Positions 7,806 through 16,132 of a stretch of DNA of 48,475 bases are shown piece by piece. Position 1 is the first letter of the stretch, and every line of letters begins with the position of its first letter. The position numbers were made by a program, and so were the translations under genes. The DNA is from Paraflavisolibacter caeni (GTDB lineage: Bacteria; Bacteroidota; Bacteroidia; Chitinophagales; Chitinophagaceae). The stretch spans positions 1-48,475 of the forward strand of contig NZ_JAOTIF010000006.1 of assembly GCF_025628885.1 (NCBI RefSeq), read 5' to 3'. The notes beneath the pieces are model-generated. The model had not been told where the DNA came from, did not search any database, and was given only the letters and a program-made list of their open reading frames with translations.

Positions 7806-8222
7806 CTATCTGAACCTATCCATGCTTTTGATTAGTTTCTGGTCTTTCCAGATGCCTCTTGCTGCCAGGATAAAGCATCCGAGGATAGCAAAATAAAAGA
7901 TGCACCAGACGGCTATTGTTCCTGTAGTAAAATTCTGTAGCTCCATAAAATAAAGCGCCAGTAATATGATAGTCATGAAAATGCCTAAATAACTAAGGCG
8001 TAATTGCAGTTTACGGTTGTCGAAGAGGAAAATTGTAACGAAAGCAAGGGCTCCTGCAATAATTGTAAGGATTGTAAACCAAATTGAGGTTTGAGCATTC
8101 AGATCAATGTCGCCCTGAACAGCGTCCTTTGTCCAGTCGCCTCTATAAAAAGGAAAGCGAAAAGTCACAGCATCAAAAGCTGCTGCACAAAGCAGCCAAA
8201 GACTTTGGATTCGTTGGATCAT
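7806..8222 (-). CDS. DUF4293 family membrane protein
   Basis: 138 residues with four predicted transmembrane helices (about 4-20, 47-67, 76-95 and 102-122) and the opening MIQRIQSLWLL typical of DUF4293, a Bacteroidota family of unknown function. It lies directly downstream of glyA on the same strand with a 76-base gap, so co-transcription is possible although a hairpin sits between them. The start is supported by the conserved N-terminal motif. Confidence 0.88.
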   Translation of the reverse strand: MIQRIQSLWLLCAAAFDAVTFRFPFYRGDWTKDAVQGDIDLNAQTSIWFTILTIIAGALAFVTIFLFDNRKLQLRLSYLGIFMTIILLALYFMELQNFTTGTIAVWCIFYFAILGCFILAARGIWKDQKLIKSMDRFR

Positions 8223-8259
8223 ATTTTCTTTAGTTAAAGCTTATTTAAGAAAGTTTGTA

Positions 8260-8287
8260 GTTTGTGGATAAGTTAATACCCACAAAC
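8260..8287 (-). other. intercistronic hairpin between glyA and DUF4293
   Basis: GTTTGTGG (8260-8267) pairs with CCACAAAC (8280-8287) around a 12-base loop. On the minus strand it follows the glyA stop by 11 bases, but no U tract follows, so it is more likely a weak terminator or an mRNA-stability element. Confidence 0.5.
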
Positions 8288-8298
8288 CACAAGCTAAG

Positions 8299-9579
8299 TT
8301 ATCCCAATTCGGGGTAGAGCGGGAACTGCTCCATGAAGCTATGCACATCTTTTGCCACGCTGCTTACAACGGCTGCGTCATCAATGTTCATCAGCACCTT
8401 GTCGATGAAATTAACCACAGTTTGCATGTGTTCTTCATTCATGCCCCTGGTAGTGATCGCAGGCACACCTACACGGATACCTGAAGTTACAAATGGGCTT
8501 TTATCATCAAAAGGCACGGCATTTTTGTTCAGGGTAATATGTGCCCTGTCCAGTGTTTCCTGCGCTTTTTTACCTGTAATGTTCTTATTTCTCAGATCGA
8601 TCAGCATCAGGTGGTTGTCGGTACCATTACTAATGATATGGTAATCTTTTGCCACAAGAGCTTTTGCCATTGCCTGGGCATTGCTTTTTACCTGTTTGGC
8701 ATATTGCGTATAATCTTCTGACAGCAACTCACCGAAAGCAACTGCTTTAGCTGCAATCACATGCTCAAGAGGGCCTCCCTGGATGCCGGGGAATACGGCC
8801 ATATCCAGCAGGTTGCTCATCATGCGGATGTTGCCCTTAGGGTCTTTCAGGCCAAAAGGATTTTCAAAGTCCTTACCCATTAATATAATACCGCCGCGGG
8901 GGCCACGGAGTGTTTTATGCGTAGTAGATGTAACAAAATGACAATGGTCAAAAGGAGAGGCGAGCAACCCTTTGGCAATCAGACCGGCCGGGTGTGCAAT
9001 ATCGGCCATTACCAGGGCGCCTACTTCATCTGCAATTTGGCGGATGCGTTTGTAATCCCAGTCGCGGCTGTAAGCGGAGGCGCCGCAAATAATCATTTTC
9101 GGTCTTTCCCGGCGGGCAACTTCTTCCATTTGTTCATAATCAACCAGCCCGGTTTCTTTTTTCACTCCATAAAAATGAGGTTCATAAAGTTTTCCGCTGA
9201 AATTTACCGGAGAGCCGTGGGTCAGGTGACCGCCCATGCTAAGGTCAAGTCCCAAGATTTTATCTCCAGGCTGAAGAGTAGCTAACAGCACGGAGGCATT
9301 TGCCTGGGCGCCGCTGTGGGGTTGCACGTTGGCATATTGGCAGTTAAATACTTCTTTAATGCGGTCGATAGCTAACTGTTCAGTTTGGTCAACGATCTCG
9401 CAACCACCATAATACCGGCGGCCGGGGTAGCCTTCCGCATATTTATTGGTCATAACATTGCCCATGGCCTGCATTACCTGCAGCGAAGTAAAGTTTTCAG
9501 ATGCAATAAGCTCGATGCCCTGACGTTGACGTTGAAGTTCTTTTTGGATGAGGTCGAAAACCAGTGAATCTCTTTGCAT
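8299..9579 (-). CDS. glyA: serine hydroxymethyltransferase
   Basis: Interconverts serine plus tetrahydrofolate and glycine plus 5,10-methylene-tetrahydrofolate in the cytosol; the main one-carbon source. The 426 residues match the bacterial family length. Visible landmarks are IELIASENF (about 22-30), [15 protein letters not shown] (45-59), the PLP-linked lysine in [14 protein letters not shown] (Lys 222), and the C-terminal [14 protein letters not shown] motif. The ATG at 9579 ([14 protein letters not shown]) is the usual start. A candidate -7 box (TATTTTTG on the minus strand at 9690-9683) would give a leader of about 95 bases containing a predicted hairpin. Confidence 0.97.
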   Translation of the reverse strand: MQRDSLVFDLIQKELQRQRQGIELIASENFTSLQVMQAMGNVMTNKYAEGYPGRRYYGGCEIVDQTEQLAIDRIKEVFNCQYANVQPHSGAQANASVLLATLQPGDKILGLDLSMGGHLTHGSPVNFSGKLYEPHFYGVKKETGLVDYEQMEEVARRERPKMIICGASAYSRDWDYKRIRQIADEVGALVMADIAHPAGLIAKGLLASPFDHCHFVTSTTHKTLRGPRGGIILMGKDFENPFGLKDPKGNIRMMSNLLDMAVFPGIQGGPLEHVIAAKAVAFGELLSEDYTQYAKQVKSNAQAMAKALVAKDYHIISNGTDNHLMLIDLRNKNITGKKAQETLDRAHITLNKNAVPFDDKSPFVTSGIRVGVPAITTRGMNEEHMQTVVNFIDKVLMNIDDAAVVSSVAKDVHSFMEQFPLYPELG

Positions 9580-9601
9580 TGTAAAGTTTTAGCGTTTGCG
9601 G

Positions 9602-9690
9602 GTTCGCAAGTGTACACGTCGGAGCTAAAAAACTCGTGGGCCCGTGTGCCTGTGAACAAGCGAACTATTTTCAATTAAAGCGCAAAAATA
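9602..9690 (-). promoter_or_regulatory. glyA candidate promoter and folded leader
   Basis: CAAAAATA at 9683-9690 reads TATTTTTG on the minus strand, matching the Bacteroidota -7 box TAnnTTTG; no clear -33 TTTG was found. Downstream, GTTCGC (9602-9607) can pair with GCGAAC (9660-9665), and ACACG (9614-9618) with CGTGT (9643-9647), giving a branched stem in the 5' leader. No known riboswitch is recognised. The rest of the gap (9691-9987) holds no convincing gene. Confidence 0.4.
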
Positions 9691-9987
9691 AGCCTACACC
9701 CGATAGTATCAGCGGAGCAGGTTTGGGTTTGAGGGAAAATTTATATTTTCGTTCGCGTGTGAATAGTACACAACTGGTAAAAAGTAGCGTATGTTGTGTC
9801 AGACGTGCGGGTAAAAAACTGAAAACCAGCTAAAAACAACGGTTATCAATGGCTTGAATTTCGAAAATATTTTTTTACTACGACTTACAACTGCCAGCTC
9901 GCCACCAAAAAACCGGTTAATAATCATTAAATTGACAGAAGTTGCGCAAAAGCTATCAACTGCTTTTGCCGGACAATAAAAGAACTC

Positions 9988-10980
9988 ATGAAAGCAATTA
10001 TTCCTGTTGCCGGAGCCGGCACTAAATTAAGGCCTCATACATACACCCAGCCAAAGGCTTTGATACCAATGGCCGGAAAGACCATTCTAAGCATTATTGT
10101 AGACCAGTTAAGAGATGCAGGGATCAGTGAGTTTATTTTTATAGTGGGATACCTGGGAGATAAGATCCGAGATTATGTAAAAGCAAATTACCCTGACCTG
10201 CTGGTGCATTTTGTTTTTCAAAATGACCGCCAGGGAATTGGTCATGCTTTAAAACTTACAAAAGAAATTGTTGATGACGATGAAGTGATGGTTGTACTTG
10301 GTGATACCATCTGCGAGTATGATGTCAAAAAAGTCCTGGATAGTCCCGAATCAATGTTAGGCGTAAAAAAGGTGGATGACCCACGTGATTTTGGGGTTGC
10401 CGAAATAGATAGTGATGGTTTTGTGACTCATTTGGTGGAAAAGCCGCAGATACCTAAATCTAACATGGCTTTAGTGGGCATTTATAAAATAAAGGAGACT
10501 CCCCAACTATTTGAATGCCTGGACAAAAATATCAGCCAGGGCTTACGTTCGCATGGCGAATACAGTATTACAGATGCCCTGGATTGCATGATCCAAAATG
10601 GGAATCAGGTGAAAGTCTTTAAGGTAGACTCCTGGTTTGACTGTGGGAAGAAAGAAACCTTGCTGGATTCAAATGCCACCCTATTGAGAAAATTCGGTGA
10701 TAATATTGAAAACCATTATTCTTTTGAAAATACAGTAATCATTCATCCTGTAAGTATTGGCAAAAACTGCGAAATAAAAAACTCCATTATTGGGCCGAAT
10801 GTTACTGTCGGCGACAATACAACCATCGATTTTTCGATCATCAAACATTCTATCATCGGTTCATTTTCTAATCTGTTTGATATCGTTCTGGATTACTCTC
10901 TTATTGGTAGTGATACCAGTATACGAGGTGAGACCCGGACGTTGAATATTGGAGATAATACTAATATTGATCTGGGGTAA
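9988..10980 (+). CDS. sugar-phosphate nucleotidyltransferase (RmlA/GlmU-like)
   Basis: 330 residues. The N-terminal nucleotidyltransferase domain (about 1-235) has the signature PVAGAGTKLRPHTYTQPKAL, the metal site GDTI, and VEKPQIPKSN for sugar-phosphate binding. The C-terminal part (about 245-330) contains left-handed beta-helix hexapeptides (IGKNCEIKNSIIGPNVTVGDN). Enzymes of this layout transfer dTMP or UMP from NTP to glucose-1-phosphate or similar sugars for cell-surface glycans; the exact sugar and nucleotide cannot be read from motifs. It stands alone, with a GC-rich repeat immediately downstream. Confidence 0.88.
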   Translation: MKAIIPVAGAGTKLRPHTYTQPKALIPMAGKTILSIIVDQLRDAGISEFIFIVGYLGDKIRDYVKANYPDLLVHFVFQNDRQGIGHALKLTKEIVDDDEVMVVLGDTICEYDVKKVLDSPESMLGVKKVDDPRDFGVAEIDSDGFVTHLVEKPQIPKSNMALVGIYKIKETPQLFECLDKNISQGLRSHGEYSITDALDCMIQNGNQVKVFKVDSWFDCGKKETLLDSNATLLRKFGDNIENHYSFENTVIIHPVSIGKNCEIKNSIIGPNVTVGDNTTIDFSIIKHSIIGSFSNLFDIVLDYSLIGSDTSIRGETRTLNIGDNTNIDLG

Positions 10981-10990
10981 TGTCCAAATA

Positions 10991-11060
10991 CCCACACCTC
11001 ACCCCAGTCCGCCTGAGGCGGAGAGGGCAGCGCTGCGTAGCCTTGGCTTTATATTTAAAA
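10991..11060. repeat. GC-rich intergenic repeat, copy 3
   Basis: Contains CCCACACCTCACCCCAG, the palindrome TCCGCC-TGA-GGCGGA (11008-11022), then GAGGGCAGCGCTGCGTAGCC and an AT-rich tail. It is homologous to the element at 2377-2440 over about 60 bases. Confidence 0.75.
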
Positions 11061-11073
11061 AGTTATATATAAA

Positions 11074-12105
11074 ATGGATCAGGGTAATAAAGGAATGTTT
11101 GACCAGAGCACCCCTTTAGGGGCCGGGGGTGTGCATGGGGACGTGTTGGGAGGGGCGATTTGCTCCCTTTTTGGCATTACTTATCCTATCATACAGGCTG
11201 GTATGGTTTGGGCTAGCGGGTGGCGGTTGGCAAGTGCGGTTAGCAATGCAGGCGGATTAGGACTTATCGGTGGAGGGAGTATGTATCCTCAAGTTTTGCG
11301 AGAACACATTTTAAAGTGCAAGGCCGCTACCAACAGGCCATTTGGTGTCAATATACCGTTGCTGTATCCTGATTTGGAGCAGCATATCAATATCATCATT
11401 GAGGAAGGTGTTAAAATTGTTTTTACTTCTGCAGGGAATCCAAGAACGTGGACACAGCATTTACAACAGCATGGGATAACAGTGGTGCACGTGGTAAGCA
11501 GCAGCAAGTTTGCTCTTAAGGCCCAGGATGCTGGTTGCGATGCTGTTGTAGCGGAAGGTTTTGAAGCAGGCGGACACAATGGGCGAGAAGAAACAACCAC
11601 TATGGTACTTGTGCCAGCAGTGGTTGATGCCGTTTCAATACCTGTAATAGCAGCTGGCGGTATCGCTACCGGGAGGCAAATGCTGGCCGCAATGGTATTA
11701 GGGGCAAGTGGGGTTCAAATGGGTAGTCGCTTTGTAGCTAGTGAGGAAGCCTCCTCGCACAAGAATTTTAAGAAAGCTGTCATTGCTGCAACTGAGGGCG
11801 ATACTGTTTTGTCCATGAAGAGTTTGACCCCTGTGCGCCTGTTGAAAAATAAATTTTACGAAGAGGTGAGAGCGGCAGAGCAACTTGGTGTCTCTGCTGA
11901 CGAGTTGAGGGGCATTCTAGGCAGGGGCCGTGCCAAAAAAGGTATGTTCGAAGGCGATCTCGAAAATGGTGAATTGGAGATTGGACAAGTGAGCGCTCTT
12001 CTGGATCAAGTTTTGCCAGCTCAGCAAATCGTAAAGGTTATTATGGAAGAATTCAAGCAAGAACTTCAAAAAATTTCAAAAAGTTTTAATTTTATCAAAC
12101 AGTGA
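11074..12105 (+). CDS. nitronate monooxygenase / FabK-like FMN enzyme
   Basis: A TIM-barrel flavoprotein of the 2-nitropropane dioxygenase family; members oxidise nitronates or act as FMN-dependent enoyl-ACP reductase (FabK). Landmarks are YPIIQAGMVWASGWRLASAV (about 37-56), AEGFEAGGHNG with the family histidine, and the FMN-phosphate loop AAGGIATG...GASGVQMGSRF. Members normally begin about ten residues before the YPIIQAGM motif. Here about 25 extra codons come from a GC-rich repeat-like sequence (11109-11133), so the true start may be the GTG at 11143 or TTG at 11146 rather than the ATGs at 11074 or 11095. NMO versus FabK cannot be settled from motifs. Confidence 0.85.
   Translation: MDQGNKGMFDQSTPLGAGGVHGDVLGGAICSLFGITYPIIQAGMVWASGWRLASAVSNAGGLGLIGGGSMYPQVLREHILKCKAATNRPFGVNIPLLYPDLEQHINIIIEEGVKIVFTSAGNPRTWTQHLQQHGITVVHVVSSSKFALKAQDAGCDAVVAEGFEAGGHNGREETTTMVLVPAVVDAVSIPVIAAGGIATGRQMLAAMVLGASGVQMGSRFVASEEASSHKNFKKAVIAATEGDTVLSMKSLTPVRLLKNKFYEEVRAAEQLGVSADELRGILGRGRAKKGMFEGDLENGELEIGQVSALLDQVLPAQQIVKVIMEEFKQELQKISKSFNFIKQ
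11109..11133. repeat. related GC-rich palindromic repeat in gene 5' end
   Basis: On the minus strand this reads CACACCCCCGG-CCCCTAAAGGGG-TG. The CACACCCCCGG lead is identical to that of the element at 2377, but the palindromic core is CCCCT-AA-AGGGG instead of TCCGCC-GGCGGA. It lies in frame within the annotated start of the nitronate monooxygenase-like gene. Confidence 0.6.
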
Positions 12106-12141
12106 AGCGGAAACGCGAATAACTATCACCACACAAAGGTT

Positions 12142-12546
12142 ATGCACATGAAAATGAAATTATTATTGAGCGGTTTTGCAATAGGTGCTTCTTTGTTTGC
12201 CAATGCTAATAATGGAAATGGTGAAGATAACACCCGGAAAAGCGACATGATGGGTTGTGTGTTCCATAATGAAACTAAAAAGCCATTGAAGGACGTATGC
12301 ATAACAGCTTATATGGCCTCTAAGAAAGAACAGGTGATCACTACTAATGAAAATGGTGATTATTCATTTGAAGATCTGAAGCCTGGCGTATACAAATTTG
12401 TTTTTCAAAAAGACGGTTACAAAAAAGTTATAAAGGACAGGGTTTTCATTAAGACTGACGATGGTTTCCAAATGAATATTGAAATGTTTGAAACCGAAGA
12501 CTTTAATTTCATGCCTGGTGCATTCAGTTTTCCAATGCCACAATAG
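12142..12546 (+). CDS. secreted protein with carboxypeptidase-regulatory-like (Ig-fold) domain
   Basis: 134 residues: a signal peptide (about 1-22, ending FANA) and one beta-sandwich domain (about 37-115) with the family pattern GCVFHNETKKPLKDVCITAY...TNENGDYSFEDLKPGVYKFVFQKDGYKK. This CarboxypepD_reg-like fold is common as an extension in Bacteroidota outer-membrane proteins; here it is free-standing, with a methionine/phenylalanine-rich tail. Three in-frame ATGs (12142, 12148, 12154) make the start uncertain by a few codons. No operon partner is evident. Confidence 0.82.
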   Translation: MHMKMKLLLSGFAIGASLFANANNGNGEDNTRKSDMMGCVFHNETKKPLKDVCITAYMASKKEQVITTNENGDYSFEDLKPGVYKFVFQKDGYKKVIKDRVFIKTDDGFQMNIEMFETEDFNFMPGAFSFPMPQ

Positions 12547-12597
12547 TTCGGATGTTGGCTAATTGGGTTTCGGGTGCTGAGGTAGATACGAAATTGC

Positions 12598-13158
12598 CTA
12601 GAGCGTCTTTGGTTCAATGCTATTGCCAAATGGCGCTGCATAGATCACATCCCAATTCCTTTTATTGTGTCGCAAGACCGAAAGGCTCCTTGCATTCCAT
12701 TCTTCTTTAAATTCTTTAGTTTCAAAAAAGGGCCATGACTCATAGAAGTCTTTCTTAAACAGGTCCCTGGTAGCAATAGTAATATGGGGATTAAACTGCC
12801 GGGTTTCTATCTTTAAACCATATTGTTCTTTGTCGGAAAAATACTGGTCAGCCTTATGTTTCAGCTTTTTTAATTCGGGATTCTGAGTAACTGCAATATA
12901 TATGGTTCTTGGCTTAAATGCAGAAAAGTTATTCGTACCAATTTGAAATGGGGCCATCTCTTTTGCCAGTACTTCAACATCATTCAAAAGTTCTTCTTCC
13001 ATATTTTCTTCCAGCCAAAAGGGGGGAATAATGGTGATGTGAGCAGGCGATTTCAATCCTACCTTACAATGATATTTTTCATGCATGTATTTTTTCCAGT
13101 GGAGTACCTTTTCATTTAATTCTTGAGGAAGGACAATGGCAATAAAGTACATGTTCAT
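12598..13158 (-). CDS. 2H phosphoesterase / 2'-5' RNA ligase family protein
   Basis: 186 residues with the two HxT/S signatures that define the 2H superfamily: HITI at 40-43 and HITI at 125-128, each in a beta strand. The family includes RNA ligases (ThpR) and cyclic phosphodiesterases acting on 2',3'-cyclic or 2'-5' phosphodiester bonds. Both catalytic histidines and threonines are intact, so the protein is probably active, but the substrate cannot be told from sequence. ATG 13158 or 13152 are both plausible. Confidence 0.87.
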   Translation of the reverse strand: MNMYFIAIVLPQELNEKVLHWKKYMHEKYHCKVGLKSPAHITIIPPFWLEENMEEELLNDVEVLAKEMAPFQIGTNNFSAFKPRTIYIAVTQNPELKKLKHKADQYFSDKEQYGLKIETRQFNPHITIATRDLFKKDFYESWPFFETKEFKEEWNARSLSVLRHNKRNWDVIYAAPFGNSIEPKTL

Positions 13159-13295
13159 GAGAGAACGTTTAATTCAAAACAAATTGAAGTTAAGTTACAA
13201 AAGTTAGATTGCTTGGCATCTGTCAAAATTGTAAAGATGGCAAGATAGATAGCTGGCAGGATATTCCCCATATCAACTTGGTAAAATCTGCCTTT

Positions 13296-14531
13296 TTATT
13301 GAAATCTTATTGCTTTTACTGGTTGTATTTTTCTTACAATAAAAGATGGTATCAGTAATACCAGGTAAGAGACCAGCAGTGTGCCGGCACCGACTGCTAT
13401 TACTTGCCACCATTCAATTTTTACAGTTGCAGTCTGCATATAATAAGCCTCTTCTTTCAATCGTACAAAACCGGTTTTCATTTGCAGCCAAAGCAGGCCC
13501 AGCGCAAAGGCTGTTCCTAACAGTACCCCAGAAAATGTAATAAGGGTAGAGTGCTGCAGGAATATTCTTTGCACCGTCCAATTACTAGCGCCAAGTGCCT
13601 TTAGTATTCCAATCATACGCAAACGTTCTAAAACCAGGATAATCAGGCAGGTGATCAGGTTAATAACAGCAATGATGATCATAATTGTGATCAATATTCC
13701 CTGGTTGGTGTTCTGTATTTGCAGCCAGTCGAAAATATTTGGGTAAATTTCTTTAACTGTTCTTGTCTCCCACAGAAGCGGGAAGTCGTCCTGATTGTAA
13801 ATTTCATCACTTATCTTGCTCATTTGATTGTAATCCTTGAGGAAGATTTCATAGCCGCCTATTTCTGAAGGATTCCATCCGTTGAGGCGCTGGATCAGTT
13901 TAATGTCTCCAATGGCAAAGGTCTTGTCATATTCTTCTATACTGGTTTTATAAATCCCTGTAATTGTTAACCTGTCAGGACGCAGAGAGCCATCTGGTCT
14001 CACAAAATAAATAAGGACCCGATCGTTCACCTTTAATTTTAACTGGTTCGCAGTGTAGGAAGATATGACGATCTCCCGGCTGTAAGTACTATCATTAAAT
14101 TGGATCCACCTTCCACTTTGCAGGAAGCCTGCAATATGTTTGAAATTATAGCTACTATCCAACCCTTTCATTAATACTCCTTCCATTTCATCTGCAGTTT
14201 TTAAAATTGCATATTTAGTGGCAAAAGGATGAATAGTTTGAATTTGAGGGTTGGTGCGAATTTTTGCTATTAGTGTATCGTTTTTTTCAATGGCTAGTTC
14301 TTCGGCAATATTTGCTTTCATGGGCTGGCGGTACTGTATGCGCAGATGTCCCCAGAAACTGAAGACCTTCTGGCTTACAGTTTCCTGGAAACCGTTGACA
14401 AATGAAAGGGTAATGATCATTACCGCTACGCTAATAACAGTGGCTGTTATCGAAAGGCGAATAATGAACCGTGAAAATGATTTCTGTTGGTTGAAGGCAA
14501 TACGCCTGGCTATGAAAGATGAAATGTTCAC
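13296..14531 (-). CDS. FtsX/LolE-type ABC transporter permease
   Basis: 411 residues with the MacB/FtsX permease topology: an N-terminal transmembrane helix (about 26-48), a large extracytoplasmic domain (about 50-275), and three C-terminal helices (about 280-302, 330-355 and 380-402), the last followed by IQPVKAIRF, a conserved end of the family. Such permeases drive lipoprotein release (LolCE), cell-division signalling (FtsX) or efflux (MacB); LolE-like lipoprotein trafficking is the most frequent assignment for this size. The start is a GTG at 14531 (MNISSFIARRIAF, typical). No ATPase gene is adjacent. Confidence 0.87.
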   Translation of the reverse strand: MNISSFIARRIAFNQQKSFSRFIIRLSITATVISVAVMIITLSFVNGFQETVSQKVFSFWGHLRIQYRQPMKANIAEELAIEKNDTLIAKIRTNPQIQTIHPFATKYAILKTADEMEGVLMKGLDSSYNFKHIAGFLQSGRWIQFNDSTYSREIVISSYTANQLKLKVNDRVLIYFVRPDGSLRPDRLTITGIYKTSIEEYDKTFAIGDIKLIQRLNGWNPSEIGGYEIFLKDYNQMSKISDEIYNQDDFPLLWETRTVKEIYPNIFDWLQIQNTNQGILITIMIIIAVINLITCLIILVLERLRMIGILKALGASNWTVQRIFLQHSTLITFSGVLLGTAFALGLLWLQMKTGFVRLKEEAYYMQTATVKIEWWQVIAVGAGTLLVSYLVLLIPSFIVRKIQPVKAIRFQ

Positions 14532-14622
14532 GAGATAAAGGTAGGGTTTCTTCGTTTTTCGTTAAGATTTCACGACAGCTCCTTTCGTTATACCCTTAAC
14601 ATATCTTATTTTCATATAGAAT

Positions 14623-15891
14623 ATGAAAAAGATCGCCCTATATCTCCTGATCGCAACTTTTTGCAACAATTTGCTTGCCCAGGTAACCGGTCCTTTGGGG
14701 AAGAATATACATTCTGTAAAACTATATAAGCCGGGTGACCAAACTACTTTTCCTATTTTGATGCTGAATTCTTCTGATGTGCTGGAACTTCATTTTGATG
14801 ATCTGGATGCGGGCGTAAAAAATTATTATTATTCTTTCCAATTGTGTAATGCCGATTGGACGCCAAGTATGCTAACTACTTTTGAATATACAAAAGGATT
14901 TCAAAATGTCCGCATCAGCAACTATCGTAATTCATCCCTATCCACCACAAGATATACGCATTACCAGGCAACTTTGCCCGATCGAAGCTCTTATCCCACA
15001 CGTTCTGGCAATTATTTGCTGAAAGTATTTTTGAATGGCGATACAAGCAAGTTGGCTTTTACCCGGCGATTTGTGATTGTAGACAGAAAAACCTCTATCA
15101 CGGCAGAGGTGCAAAGGCCTTTTAATCAAAAGTTGTTCAAAACTGATCAAAAACTTCAAATCGGAATCAAATTAGATGAACGCATTCAGTCTTTTAATCC
15201 TACTGACCTTAAAGTTGTTGTATTGCAAAATAAAAATTGGCTGACCTCACGTTTTTTTGACCGCCCTACTATTTACAGAGGCAATTATTTTGAGTATAGT
15301 GACGAAGAGGTTACATCAATGCCTGCCAGCAAAGAGTTTCGGTGGGTTGATCTGCGCAGTTTCCGGTTAAGGGGAGACAAGGTGCATGATATCAAAACAA
15401 AAAATGATTCTACTTTCATTACAGTAAAGCCTGATCCTTCACGAAAAGACCAGGTGTATATATATTACAATGATTTGAATGGCTCTTTTACATTGGAGGC
15501 CCTAGAAAACATCAACCCCTTCTGGCAAAGTGATTACGCTGAAGTGAAATTCTCTTTTTTTCCTCCAGGCAATAAGCCATATGAGGGAAAGGATTTGTAT
15601 TTATTTGGCGAAATGACCAATTATGCATGGGACAATAGTGGAAAAATGGAGTTTAACAAGGAGAGGGGGGCGTATGAGAAGTCATTGCTTTTGAAACAGG
15701 GATATTACAACTATAATTATGCAGTGTTTCCTGCTGATAAAAAAGGGTATCCTGATTTTAGCGAAACAGAAGGCAATTACTATGAAACAGAAAACAGTTA
15801 TATAATACTGGTTTATTACCGTCACTTTGGAGCAAGAGTTGATGAGTTGATAGGTTTCAATTTTGTGAGTTCTATACTCCACCGTCAATAA
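14623..15891 (+). CDS. type IX secretion system plug protein (DUF5103)
   Basis: 422 residues with a signal peptide (about 1-20, ending LLAQ). The N-terminal beta domain carries family segments such as HSVKLYKPGDQTTFPILMLN and YYYSFQLCNADWTPSMLT. DUF5103 has been described as the plug that closes the SprA translocon pore of T9SS on the periplasmic side (established for a Flavobacterium protein). The rest (about 130-410) consists of further beta-sandwich domains with FDRPTIYRGNYFEYSDEE. The presence of three T9SS cargo proteins in this window fits a functional T9SS. Transcribed divergently from the FtsX-type gene; a terminator follows at 15979. Confidence 0.88.
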   Translation: MKKIALYLLIATFCNNLLAQVTGPLGKNIHSVKLYKPGDQTTFPILMLNSSDVLELHFDDLDAGVKNYYYSFQLCNADWTPSMLTTFEYTKGFQNVRISNYRNSSLSTTRYTHYQATLPDRSSYPTRSGNYLLKVFLNGDTSKLAFTRRFVIVDRKTSITAEVQRPFNQKLFKTDQKLQIGIKLDERIQSFNPTDLKVVVLQNKNWLTSRFFDRPTIYRGNYFEYSDEEVTSMPASKEFRWVDLRSFRLRGDKVHDIKTKNDSTFITVKPDPSRKDQVYIYYNDLNGSFTLEALENINPFWQSDYAEVKFSFFPPGNKPYEGKDLYLFGEMTNYAWDNSGKMEFNKERGAYEKSLLLKQGYYNYNYAVFPADKKGYPDFSETEGNYYETENSYIILVYYRHFGARVDELIGFNFVSSILHRQ

Positions 15892-15978
15892 TTATAGCGA
15901 TTTGGGTTACTCCAAACTAATTATCCATATTCGATCCAGAAAAACTAAATGACAGTTATTTATAAGTGCATCAAGGGT

Positions 15979-16010
15979 AATGCCTGTTCCTCACCGAACA
16001 GGCATTTTTA
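15979..16010 (+). terminator. rho-independent terminator
   Basis: AATGCCTGTTC (15979-15989) and GAACAGGCATT (15996-16006) form a perfect 11-bp stem with a 6-base loop followed by TTTA. It lies 88 bases after the T9SS plug gene. Confidence 0.85.
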
Positions 16011-16132
16011 TTCCTCCAATTCTCCGTTTCATCCCTTCATTTCTCCGTTTCACTGAACATCTCATTTCCTCTGCCATATTCCTGCTGTTACTTGCATTTA
16101 AATCAAATTCAAAAAACTATTAACCCACAACC

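Noticed and set aside
8260-8287. Strong terminator between glyA and DUF4293
   Set aside because: The stem is only 8 bp and lacks a U tract on the minus strand; listed only as a hairpin.
9636-9833. 65-residue plus-strand frame between glyA and the nucleotidyltransferase
   Set aside because: It overlaps the glyA leader structure and promoter, has no hydrophobic or domain pattern, and includes low-complexity stretches.
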